Source of the DNA: Oscillospiraceae bacterium
Lineage (GTDB): Bacteria; Bacillota; Clostridia; Oscillospirales; Oscillospiraceae
DNA length: 17,628 bases
NCBI GenBank assembly: GCA_017646545.1
Contig: JAGCMI010000153.1
Location: 1-17,628, forward strand
Direction: 5' to 3'
In this document: in pieces, positions 6,601 through 12,803 of the stretch
Position numbering within the stretch: the stretch's first letter is position 1
Layout: every line of letters starts with the position of its first letter
The notes under the pieces: model-generated
Seen by the model: the letters and a program-made list of their open reading frames with translations, nothing else
What the model was told of the DNA's origin: nothing
The model's database searches: none
Translations under genes and position numbers: made by a program

Positions 6601-6907
6601 AAAAGACCGGCCCATAACAAGATCGCACACCCACATTTGAACCTGCTGCATACTCGGTTTCGATACTCACAGCTCAGGAACGGCAGCCTCACGGCACACG
6701 GAAAGATCCGCTTAATGCTGCTTGGTTCCCCACCTGACATGGTTCACGGGTTCCCGTTGCGTGAGACCGTCCCATCAACACTGTTTGTAACGGCCAGACA
6801 GTACACAAAACAAGTCCGGGTGTGGGAATTCATCCCTGCTGTAGCGGATTGCAGGTATAGGGCACCGCTATCTCCCCGACTAGTGCGACCTTGTTACGAG
6901 CCGGTCT
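6601..6907 (-). ncRNA. ffs: Large bacterial signal recognition particle RNA (Alu and S domains)
   Basis: Minus-strand RNA of about 300 bases, like the B. subtilis scRNA rather than the short E. coli 4.5S type. The 5' part carries the Alu domain (near 6830-6895: GGGGAGATAGCGGTGCC, then GCAATCCGCTA). The S-domain apex at 6718-6738 reads GTCAGG-TGG-GGAA-CCA-AGCAG, giving the asymmetric/symmetric loop motif and GGAA tetraloop bound by Ffh. The ends pair: GACCGG near 6901-6906 with CCGGTC near 6605-6610, extended by GTAACAAG/CTTGTTAT and GTCGCAC/GTGCGAT. A TTTT follows, so the terminal helix may also act as a terminator. The exact ends are estimated. It guides ribosomes making membrane or secreted proteins to the membrane. 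Confidence 0.93.
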
Positions 6908-6919
6908 TGCTGTAACAAG

Positions 6920-6925
6920 TGTATA
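6920..6925 (-). promoter_or_regulatory. ffs: Candidate -10 box of the SRP RNA
   Basis: TATACA on the minus strand sits 10-15 bases before the estimated RNA 5' end, just after the acpP stop. No acceptable -35 hexamer is found at 16-18 bases upstream, so this promoter is doubtful and the RNA may depend partly on transcription from acpP. Confidence 0.3.
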
Positions 6926-6933
6926 AAATTGAT

Positions 6934-7155
6934 TTAGTTCAGCTTGCTGTCGATAAAGGCAGCCAGCTCACCGAAAGTAGCGATCTTCTGATCTTCCATT
7001 TCCAGCTCAATGCCCAGCTCGCTCTCCAGATCCATGATCATTTCCACGATGTCCAGAGAATCGATGCCCAAGCTCTCAAAGGTGGAGTCGGGAGTGATCT
7101 CAGAAGGATCCAACTCCAACTGCTTGGCAGCATAGGATACCAACTTTTCGTACAT
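6934..7155 (-). CDS. acpP: Acyl carrier protein
   Basis: A 73-residue acidic, helical protein. The phosphopantetheine attachment site is Gly-Ile-Asp-Ser-Leu-Asp with S33, followed by the recognition helix Ile-Val-Glu-Met-Ile-Met-Asp-Leu-Glu (about 36-44). It carries growing acyl chains between the enzymes of type II fatty acid synthesis in the cytoplasm. GGAGGAA precedes the ATG at 7155. The gene stands alone, without fab genes beside it, between the BaiN-like flavoprotein and the SRP RNA. A consensus promoter with an overlapping palindrome lies upstream. The length is slightly shorter than the 77-78 residues usual for AcpP, through a compact N terminus. A role in another acyl-carrier pathway cannot be ruled out, but the sequence is typical of the fatty acid type. 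Confidence 0.95.
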   Translation of the reverse strand: MYEKLVSYAAKQLELDPSEITPDSTFESLGIDSLDIVEMIMDLESELGIELEMEDQKIATFGELAAFIDSKLN

Positions 7156-7185
7156 AGGTTTATTCCTCCGTATGTTATTTCTTTG

Positions 7186-7205
7186 GTCCTAAAGTATTTT
7201 AGTAC
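7186..7205 (-). promoter_or_regulatory. Palindrome over the acpP -10 box, candidate operator
   Basis: CTAAA-GTAT-TTTAG (7189-7202) is an exact inverted repeat, extended by GT/AC outside one mismatch to 20 bases. It covers the -10 hexamer. Its TTAGTAC half resembles half-sites of the fatty-acid regulator FapR, but no regulator gene is in the window. Confidence 0.4.
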
Positions 7206-7224
7206 ATGGGAGCCATTTTGTCAA
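7196..7224 (-). promoter_or_regulatory. acpP: SigA-type promoter of acpP
   Basis: Minus-strand TTGACA (7219-7224) and TAAAAT (7196-7201) are spaced by exactly 17 bases. Transcription would start about 35 bases before the start codon, leaving room for GGAGGAA. Confidence 0.88.
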
Positions 7225-7234
7225 TGACAGATTT

Positions 7235-8461
7235 TTACACTTGCCCTACTGCAGAGCCGGCAGCGTAGGCAGTGGCCCATGCGATCTGCAAATTAAAGCC
7301 ACCGGTATAGGCATCACAATCGATGATCTCACCGGCAAAGAACAACCCCGGCACTTTCTTGGACTGCATGGTTTTGGGATCGATCTCAGACACTTTCACA
7401 CCACCGGAAGTGATGATCGCCTCCGCCACGGGACGCTTGCCGGTAATGGTGAGAGAAAAGCCTTTGAGCAGCTCTACCATACTGCGACGCTGCTGGCGGG
7501 TCAGAGAATTGGCCTGCATCGCAGGATCAATCTGCAAACGACGCAGCACCACGGGAATCATGCTGCGGGGAAGCAAATCCGTCAATGCATTTTCCATGGA
7601 ACGGTTTTTATACATTTCCAAGTCACGCAGGATACGGGCATCGAGTTTGCTTTCATCCAATGCAGGTTTGAGATCGATTACAAGACGGCAGTTCTCCCCT
7701 TTTAGATGCGCGCTGGCGGAAAGCACTGTAGGACCGGAAACACCAAAATGGGTAAACAGCAGTTCACCAAAATCGGTAAAGAGTTTCTTGCCTTTGGCAT
7801 CCAGCAATTTCACATCCACATTCCGCAAAGAAAGGCCTTGCATATCGGGGGCATCCGTGCCCATCGTTTCCAGCGGCACAAGACTTCCTTCGCAGGGCAC
7901 AATGGTATGTCCCAAACGCTCCGCCATGGCATAACCATCGCCGGTAGAGCCGGTGGTGGGATAGCTGAGGCCACCGGTGGCCAGGATCACCCATTGGCAA
8001 CCATAGGTTGCTTTATCGCCTTTTACCCCGGAAATTTGCCCATTTTCCACAAGAATATCACGAATTCGGTCAGTACGGATCTGCACACCGGCAGCATTGG
8101 CTGCTCGCAACAAGGCGTCCAAAACCGTTTGGCTTCGATCAGAAACGGGGAAAACACGATTGCCACGCTCGGTTTTTAGCGGGCAACCATGAGTTGCCAA
8201 GAAATCCATGATCCGTTCCGGAGGGAAGGCATTCATGGCACTGAAGAGGAAGCGACCATTACGGGGCACATTCTTCAGCACTTCATCCGCCGGGCAATCA
8301 TTGGTCACATTACAGCGACCTTTACCGGTGATGAGCAGTTTCTTTCCCAGGCGATCATTTCGCTCTAAAAGAAGAACCCGCTGCCCTCTTTGGGCTGCAG
8401 TAATGGCGGCAAACAGACCGGCAGGGCCACCGCCAATGACAATTCCATGATAGTGCATCAT
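7235..8461 (-). CDS. NAD(P)/FAD-dependent oxidoreductase, BaiN/HI0933 family
   Basis: A 408-residue flavoprotein. The N-terminal Rossmann motif is Ile-Gly-Gly-Gly-Pro-Ala-Gly (9-15), with a Glu ending the second strand (E33). The family signature Gly-Lys-Lys-Leu-Leu-Ile-Thr-Gly-Lys-Gly-Arg-Cys-Asn (39-51) follows, then Ala-Thr-Gly-Gly-Leu-Ser-Tyr-Pro, and the closing Gly-Gly-Phe-Asn-Leu-Gln-Ile-Ala-Trp-Ala (387-396) that contacts FAD. Members include BaiN of bile-acid-transforming clostridia, but the family is widespread and most members have no known substrate, so bile acid metabolism should not be assumed. The start at 8461 overlaps the rluB stop (ATGA); the second Met at 8458 is also possible. 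It is the last gene of the scpA operon and shows no terminator before the acpP promoter. Confidence 0.92.
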   Translation of the reverse strand: MMHYHGIVIGGGPAGLFAAITAAQRGQRVLLLERNDRLGKKLLITGKGRCNVTNDCPADEVLKNVPRNGRFLFSAMNAFPPERIMDFLATHGCPLKTERGNRVFPVSDRSQTVLDALLRAANAAGVQIRTDRIRDILVENGQISGVKGDKATYGCQWVILATGGLSYPTTGSTGDGYAMAERLGHTIVPCEGSLVPLETMGTDAPDMQGLSLRNVDVKLLDAKGKKLFTDFGELLFTHFGVSGPTVLSASAHLKGENCRLVIDLKPALDESKLDARILRDLEMYKNRSMENALTDLLPRSMIPVVLRRLQIDPAMQANSLTRQQRRSMVELLKGFSLTITGKRPVAEAIITSGGVKVSEIDPKTMQSKKVPGLFFAGEIIDCDAYTGGFNLQIAWATAYAAGSAVGQV

Positions 8462-9177
8462 TTTTCGCCCCCAATCGTTTTGAGCATCTGTACTTCCTCC
8501 TCCGTTAGGTAGCGCCATTTGCCAACGGGCAGGTCTCCCAGTTTCAGTCTGCCCTCACTGATGCGGCGCAGACGGGTAACATGCATACCGGCAGCATCGC
8601 ACATACGGCGCACTTGACGGTTACGGCCTTCATGGATGGTAATCTCCAATCTAGCATGCTCTCCCTGCACGGTCCACTGACGAACATGGGGCGGACGGAT
8701 CATATAGCCATCCAGTTCAATGGGTTGCTGCAGGCGTTCGAAGCCTTGGGGTGTGTAGCCCGTGACCCAGACAAAATATGTCTTTTTCACCTCATGCTTG
8801 GGGTGCATCAACTGATCCGCAAAGGCGCCATCATTGGTAAATAAGAGCAAGCCCTCAGAGCTCAGATCCAAACGGCCCACTGGATAGACCCGAACACCGC
8901 AATCTGCAACCAGTTCAGCTGCGGTTCTTCTCCCCTTTTCATCGGACAAGGTGGTGACAAATCCACGGGGTTTATTCAGCATGATGTACACCGGCTTCTC
9001 GCCGGCAGGGATGGGAGCTCCATCGATCATAATTTGATCTGTATCTTGGTCCGCAGATTGCCCCAGAAGGGCCACCGCACCATTGATGGTAACTCTGCCC
9101 TCCAGGATCATCTGCTCCGCAGCGCGACGGGAAGCAACGCCACGGGCGGACAATATCTTTTGTAATCGTTCCTTCAT
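8458..9177 (-). CDS. rluB: RNA pseudouridine synthase, RsuA/RluB family
   Basis: A 239-residue protein with an N-terminal S4 RNA-binding domain (Arg-Leu-Gln-Lys-Ile-Leu-Ser-Ala-Arg-Gly-Val-Ala-Ser-Arg-Arg, 4-18) and a pseudouridine synthase domain. The catalytic Asp is D104 in Gly-Arg-Leu-Asp-Leu-Ser-Ser-Glu-Gly-Leu-Leu-Leu. The family's later Glu-Gly-Arg-Asn-Arg-Gln-Val-Arg-Arg-Met block is present near residues 188-197. Members isomerise uridine in rRNA (RluB at the 23S peptidyl-transferase region, RsuA in 16S); the cluster with scpAB in Firmicutes favours RluB, though the target is not provable here. GGAG lies nine bases before the ATG at 9177. It starts three bases after dacF and overlaps the flavoprotein gene by four. 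Confidence 0.93.
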   Translation of the reverse strand: MKERLQKILSARGVASRRAAEQMILEGRVTINGAVALLGQSADQDTDQIMIDGAPIPAGEKPVYIMLNKPRGFVTTLSDEKGRRTAAELVADCGVRVYPVGRLDLSSEGLLLFTNDGAFADQLMHPKHEVKKTYFVWVTGYTPQGFERLQQPIELDGYMIRPPHVRQWTVQGEHARLEITIHEGRNRQVRRMCDAAGMHVTRLRRISEGRLKLGDLPVGKWRYLTEEEVQMLKTIGGEK

Positions 9178-9180
9178 AAT

Positions 9181-10263
9181 TTATTCTCCAAACCAACGAT
9201 GCCATCGGTTTTCTTTCTGTTGTTGCTGCTGTTCTACGGTTCGGTCATACCGCAAAGACACTTTTCCAATGGGTGTATCACCCAGACAGATATAGGCATA
9301 TCCTCCATCCGCATCCTCCACGACGGGAGCGAACACCATCGTCTTTTGCGACAAACGAACAACAGGCTCCTCACCAGCGGCAAGCGGATATACAAAATCC
9401 TCCTGCGCCACAAGGGCAACCTCCTCTTGCGCGCCTCCAAAGACCTGCAGATGGCCGAGGATCTGCCCCTTAGTCACAATCTGGCAAGGTTGGTAGGACG
9501 CAAATCCCTGCTCATAAAGGGCGGCATGATCCATCCAATCATTACCATCTTCAATGGTGACCACAATCAGCCTTCTGCCCTGCCGCTGCGCACTGGACAC
9601 AAGGATGCGCCCCGCAGCTTTGGTATAACCGGTTTTGACCCCCTCCGCGCCATCTACGCGCCACAGCAGTTTATTGTGATTGGTCAAGCTGCGGTTGCCG
9701 ATCCGAACGGACTTGGTGGACACCGTCTGGGCAAAGATGGGGTTCTTCATGGCATAACGAGTCAGAATCGCCAAATCCCGTGCCGAGGAATAATGATCGG
9801 GGGCATCCAGTCCATGGGGATTGACAAAATGGGTATCGGTCATTTTCAGCATACGGGCTTTATCATTCATCAGTTGGGCAAAGCCCTCCACCGTACCTCC
9901 GCAATAAATGGCCAATGCCGTGGCTGCATCGTTGCCGGAATGGAGCATCATGCCATACAGCAGGTCCTGCAATGTGAGCACCTCCCCTTCCTGCAGATAG
10001 ATGGAAGAGCCTTCGATGCCCACAGCCTCTTTCGGAATCATCATCCGATCCAGCACATTGCATTGCTCACATATAAGAAGCGCTGTCATTATTTTGGTGG
10101 TACTGGCAATGAGGCTTTTTTCATTTGCCCGCTTTTCATAGAGGATGCGTCCTGTGTCCCCATCCACCATAATGGCTTTTTGTGCGGAAATTGCCGCAGC
10201 AGGACTGGATAAAAACAGGACGGCAGCCAGAATAGCCGCCGTCCCGGCAAAAAATCGTTTCAT
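9181..10263 (-). CDS. dacF: D-alanyl-D-alanine carboxypeptidase (PBP5/DacF type)
   Basis: A 360-residue low-molecular-mass penicillin-binding protein that removes the terminal D-Ala from peptidoglycan pentapeptides outside the membrane. The N terminus is a signal peptide: Met-Lys-Arg, a hydrophobic core (6-19) and an Ala-rich cleavage region ending near Ala-Ile-Ser-Ala (24-27). Active-site motifs are Ser-Thr-Thr-Lys (54-57), Ser-Gly-Asn (109-111) and Lys-Thr-Gly (210-212), in the order and spacing of peptidase family S11. A C-terminal beta domain follows, ending in five Gln and a Trp-rich tail that may touch the membrane. The ATG at 10263 has GGTGAG upstream; an upstream in-frame TTG is less likely. 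The symbol dacF is chosen because of the gerW/scp neighbourhood; dacA or dacB paralogues are not excluded. Confidence 0.92.
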   Translation of the reverse strand: MKRFFAGTAAILAAVLFLSSPAAAISAQKAIMVDGDTGRILYEKRANEKSLIASTTKIMTALLICEQCNVLDRMMIPKEAVGIEGSSIYLQEGEVLTLQDLLYGMMLHSGNDAATALAIYCGGTVEGFAQLMNDKARMLKMTDTHFVNPHGLDAPDHYSSARDLAILTRYAMKNPIFAQTVSTKSVRIGNRSLTNHNKLLWRVDGAEGVKTGYTKAAGRILVSSAQRQGRRLIVVTIEDGNDWMDHAALYEQGFASYQPCQIVTKGQILGHLQVFGGAQEEVALVAQEDFVYPLAAGEEPVVRLSQKTMVFAPVVEDADGGYAYICLGDTPIGKVSLRYDRTVEQQQQQKENRWHRWFGE

Positions 10264-10265
10264 AT

Positions 10266-10291
10266 TCTCACCCAACCATAGTATGGATGGG
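10266..10291 (-). promoter_or_regulatory. Hairpin overlapping the dacF ribosome binding site
   Basis: Plus-strand 10271-10291 reads CCCAACCATA-G-TATGGATGGG, an inverted repeat with one A/A mismatch. In the mRNA its 3' arm supplies the first G residues of the GGGTGAG ribosome binding site (10266-10272), so folding could limit access. Confidence 0.4.
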
Positions 10292-10301
10292 CAAAAGGAT
10301 A

Positions 10302-10694
10302 TTATTCTTCCTTTTTCTCCATTCTGGAGTTAATAAAATCTGCCACCTTATCTAGCAGGTCGGGAACCTGCTCCACAATACGGTCTGCTGTGGTATTGGC
10401 AGGTGCGGGAATGGGCAGCACACGAACAGAGCCATCCTTAACCACCAGGAATGCCACCGGGGTGACCTTAACACCGCCGCCTGCACCGCCGCCAAAGGGA
10501 TTTTCCTGCCGATTGGGGTTCTTGGAAACATAGTCGGATCCGCCACCGCCAACACCGACGCTAATCTTGGACACGGGAATAATGGTCACACCGTCAGCCG
10601 TGGTAATGGGCGTACCCACAACGGAATTGACATCCACCATCTCACGGATTTTGGCAATGGTATTTTCCAACATATTGGGAAGATTCTTACTCAT
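10302..10694 (-). CDS. gerW: Spore germination/sporulation protein GerW (YtfJ)
   Basis: A 130-residue protein typical of the GerW family in length and motifs. It opens with a helix (Asn-Met-Leu-Glu-Asn-Thr-Ile-Ala-Lys-Ile-Arg-Glu-Met-Val), then Asn-Ser-Val-Val-Gly-Thr-Pro-Ile, Gly-Val-Thr-Ile-Ile-Pro-Val-Ser-Lys-Ile-Ser-Val-Gly and two Gly-rich turns (Gly-Val-Gly-Gly-Gly-Gly-Ser and Phe-Gly-Gly-Gly-Ala-Gly-Gly-Gly), then Pro-Val-Ala-Phe-Leu-Val-Val. In B. subtilis the protein is made in the forespore and is needed for normal germination with some germinants. It follows the DUF2953 gene with an ATGA overlap, a pairing also seen in B. subtilis (ytfI-ytfJ). GGCGGTG lies ahead of the ATG at 10694. 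It supports the view that the host forms spores. Confidence 0.93.
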   Translation of the reverse strand: MSKNLPNMLENTIAKIREMVDVNSVVGTPITTADGVTIIPVSKISVGVGGGGSDYVSKNPNRQENPFGGGAGGGVKVTPVAFLVVKDGSVRVLPIPAPANTTADRIVEQVPDLLDKVADFINSRMEKKEE

Positions 10695-11320
10695 TTCGAG
10701 GCACCGCCTTTTCTAAGTTTTTTCATATTCATAAAGTCTTTTACTGCTCGCAGACCATACTTCACAACGATCCAGATCAGTCTGCCAAAGGTTATGCTGA
10801 TATCCACATGGGCGATTACAAGGGTTTTGGTTGCTTCAAAATCACATTCCACTTCCAGATCCCGTTTTTTGATCACAAAGCAACGCTCCAGCTGCGGAAT
10901 CAAATTGCCAAGCGCTGCCCATGCACGGCCATAATTCACGGCCAAATCACAAGGGTCATCGCCAGCCATGATCAGTTTTAGCTGCAAGCGGCGAATCCGC
11001 AGCTTTTGACGAAATGCATCCAGGAAGTCTAGTGCGGTTTTGACCAGGGGCAGAAAATCTGTCCAGGAGCCGCCCTTCTTTTGCTTGGGTTTGGGAGAGG
11101 CACTTGCAGATGCAGCCTTCTTCCCTTTCTTTTGGGTAGGTTTCTTTTCTTTTTTCTTTTTTTCTTTTGGGGGTGTTTCGGATTTCTTAGGCAAGATGCG
11201 GATGGGGATCGGACCGATCTTTGCCTCCAGCAGAAAGCCGTCGGAATCATAAACGGCTTTTACACCCAAGGGCAAAATTGCCAGTACGACCAAAACACCC
11301 AAGGCAATCAACCAGCCCAT
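10691..11320 (-). CDS. DUF2953 domain protein (YtfI-like)
   Basis: A 209-residue protein with one N-terminal membrane helix (residues 3-20, starting Gly-Trp-Leu-Ile-Ala-Leu-Gly-Val). A strand-rich segment with Ala-Lys-Ile-Gly-Pro-Ile-Pro-Ile (33-40) follows, then a highly basic Lys/Pro/Ser linker (about 45-83), then the DUF2953 core with Ala-Gly-Asp-Asp-Pro-Cys-Asp-Leu-Ala and Asn-Tyr-Gly-Arg-Ala-Trp-Ala. The C terminus again ends in basic residues. The function is unknown. B. subtilis YtfI sits beside GerW too, so a link to sporulation or the cell envelope is inferred from context only. It overlaps the scpB stop by one base (TAATG) and gerW by four, with AGGAGG ahead of the ATG at 11320. Confidence 0.88.
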   Translation of the reverse strand: MGWLIALGVLVVLAILPLGVKAVYDSDGFLLEAKIGPIPIRILPKKSETPPKEKKKKEKKPTQKKGKKAASASASPKPKQKKGGSWTDFLPLVKTALDFLDAFRQKLRIRRLQLKLIMAGDDPCDLAVNYGRAWAALGNLIPQLERCFVIKKRDLEVECDFEATKTLVIAHVDISITFGRLIWIVVKYGLRAVKDFMNMKKLRKGGASK

Positions 11321-11892
11321 TATACCCCCTCCTGAATTGTAAGCTGATCCATTTCTATGATCTCGATGGGATCACCGAAGTTGATCTTCTCAATGGGAGG
11401 CAATTCTTCCAAGGAAGAAATTCCAAAAGTACGCAAAAAATCCGGTGTGGTACGATATAAGATAGGCCGACCGGGCACATTGAGTCTGCCTGCCTCCACG
11501 ATCAGCTTTTTGTTCAGCAGCGCGGAAATGGAATAGGCACTATCCACACCACGGATCTGCTCCACCATGGCTTTTGTGGCAGGCTGATAATAGGCCACGA
11601 TCGTAAGCGCCTCCAACTGGGAGGAGGAAAGCTTGGGCGGTTTGCGGGTTTCCAATGTCTGGGTAATATAATCTGCCATCTCGCTGGAGGACACCATCTG
11701 ATAGCCCTTATCCAGACGGAGAATACGAATACCGCGGCGGTCAAATGCCAACTGATCCGCCAGTGCATCTGCAGCAGAAATGATTTCAGAGGGGTCTGCC
11801 ATTAAAGTAGCCGCCATACGGCTTACTTCGACCCGTTCACCGGCTGCAAAGAGGATGGCCTCAATGGCACGCTGAAGATCTGTTTGTTCCAT
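11320..11892 (-). CDS. scpB: SMC-Scp complex subunit ScpB
   Basis: A 190-residue protein of normal length. With ScpA and Smc it forms the condensin-like ring that helps origins segregate. Two winged-helix domains are expected: the N-terminal one begins Leu-Gln-Arg-Ala-Ile-Glu-Ala-Ile-Leu-Phe-Ala-Ala-Gly-Glu (6-19), and the second includes Leu-Ser-Ser-Ser-Gln-Leu-Glu-Ala-Leu-Thr-Ile-Val-Ala-Tyr-Tyr-Gln-Pro (about 93-109) and Ile-Arg-Gly-Val-Asp-Ser, then Arg-Pro-Ile-Leu-Tyr-Arg-Thr-Thr-Pro-Asp-Phe-Leu. All of this is conserved in ScpB. GGAGG precedes the ATG at 11892. The start lies four bases after the scpA stop, so the two are translated together, and the downstream DUF2953 start overlaps its stop. 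Confidence 0.96.
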   Translation of the reverse strand: MEQTDLQRAIEAILFAAGERVEVSRMAATLMADPSEIISAADALADQLAFDRRGIRILRLDKGYQMVSSSEMADYITQTLETRKPPKLSSSQLEALTIVAYYQPATKAMVEQIRGVDSAYSISALLNKKLIVEAGRLNVPGRPILYRTTPDFLRTFGISSLEELPPIEKINFGDPIEIIEMDQLTIQEGV

Positions 11893-11896
11893 TGGA

Positions 11897-12684
11897 TTAC
11901 TCCTCCTTTACAGATTGGTTGTCCAAAAGACGGACATTGGGATTATCTCCATTGATATCATCTTCAAGGGTAACTGTATTATTCTTACACATATCCAAAA
12001 TGGATATGAATGTGGCGACGATCTCAGAACGGCTGCGATTTCCCTTAAACAGGTTCTTCAGCTTTTCAACACCCCGCAGCAACAGCTGGCGCAAGAGTTC
12101 TCCCGTCTTTTTACTGATGGAATAGGGTTCTTTGCCAACAATGCCCTTAAAGTTCACTGTGGGCGGCGGCAGGCGCTGCTGATTACGCTCGGAGATGACA
12201 TCCAGCGCTTTCAGCAGGTCCGAGGTATCATGCTGGTAACGGTAGGACTGCTCGCGGTTCAGCGGTTCGGGATCCTTGGAAACAGGCTGCGGCCGATTTC
12301 GTTACGGGGTTCCAGAAACGATACTGCAAGACGAATCTGCTCGATGGCTTCTTTCCGCTGACGCTCAATCAAGGATTGACGAAGCACATCCAGTTCGGAC
12401 TCTGCCTCGGCCTGCTCTGCCGCAGAAAGAAGCATTTTGGTTTTGATCAGCATCAAATGGGAGGCCATGGTGATAAACTCACTGGCAACCTCCATATCCA
12501 TCCGCTTCATCTCATCCAGGTAAGCCAGATACTGCTCCAAAATAGCTGTAATGGACACATCTTCAATTTCTATTTTATTCTTGCTCAGCAGCAGGAAAAT
12601 AACATCCAGAGGGCCGTTAAAGTCCTCCATCTCCTCTGTACGAGTACGGACGATACCTTCCAGCCGATATTGCGGTTGACTCAT
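11897..12684 (-). pseudogene. scpA: scpA, segregation/condensation protein A, with an apparent single-base frameshift
   Basis: Frame one runs from ATG 12684 (MSQPQYRL; GAGGG six bases upstream) through the ScpA N-terminal domain: Phe-Asn-Gly-Pro-Leu-Asp-Val-Ile-Phe-Leu-Leu-Leu, Ala-Ser-His-Leu-Met-Leu-Ile-Lys-Thr-Lys-Met-Leu-Leu, and Phe-Leu-Glu-Pro-Arg-Asn-Glu-Ile-Gly. It then meets a TGA at 12259. At codon 136 (CCA, 12277-12279) the homologous reading moves to another frame: one base added in the CC run at 12278-12279 restores Leu-Phe-Pro-Lys-Asp-Pro-Glu-Pro-Leu and an open frame to the TAA at 11897. That frame carries the C-terminal winged helix (Arg-Ser-Glu-Ile-Val-Ala-Thr-Phe-Ile-Ser-Ile-Leu-Asp). 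The repaired protein would be 262 residues, normal for ScpA. Without repair it loses the Smc-cap-binding domain. It may be a sequencing error or a true mutation. Confidence 0.9.
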
Positions 12685-12718
12685 AATCATCCCTCAGCTT
12701 ACCCAATTTCTCAACTTT

Positions 12719-12747
12719 AGTATACCACTGTTTTCCACTTTTCGCAA
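12719..12747 (-). promoter_or_regulatory. SigA-type promoter of the scpA operon
   Basis: Minus-strand TTGCGA (12742-12747) and TATACT (12719-12724) are 17 bases apart, with TGG ahead of the -10. It follows the nucleoside-kinase terminator by about ten bases and would drive the seven genes down to 7235. Confidence 0.85.
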
Positions 12748-12749
12748 GC

Positions 12750-12794
12750 TTTTCAATAAAAAAAGAGGAAAGCCCACCTTTCGATGGACTTTCC
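12750..12794 (-). terminator. Intrinsic terminator of the nucleoside kinase gene
   Basis: On the minus strand GGAAAGTCCA and TGGGCTTTCC (12785-12794 and 12767-12776) pair over 10 bp with one wobble, with an 8-base loop, followed by CTC and a run of seven T. Confidence 0.88.
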
Positions 12795-12803
12795 AATAGA
12801 CGA

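Noticed and set aside
6637-6915. A 92-codon plus-strand open frame and a 60-codon minus frame in the acpP-dnaX gap
   Set aside because: The stretch is the SRP RNA gene, with its Alu and S-domain motifs and paired ends.
7235-8461. The BaiN-like gene as evidence for bile acid dehydroxylation
   Set aside because: The family is widespread outside bile-acid converters and no other bai gene is in the window.
9199-10212. A 337-codon plus-strand open frame antisense to dacF
   Set aside because: No family resemblance and no start signals; the opposite strand has all three penicillin-binding motifs.
11897-12157. The C-terminal half of ScpA as a separate gene starting at GTG 12157
   Set aside because: There is no ribosome binding site at the GTG, and homology to ScpA extends upstream of it in the same frame; it is the second half of a frameshifted gene.
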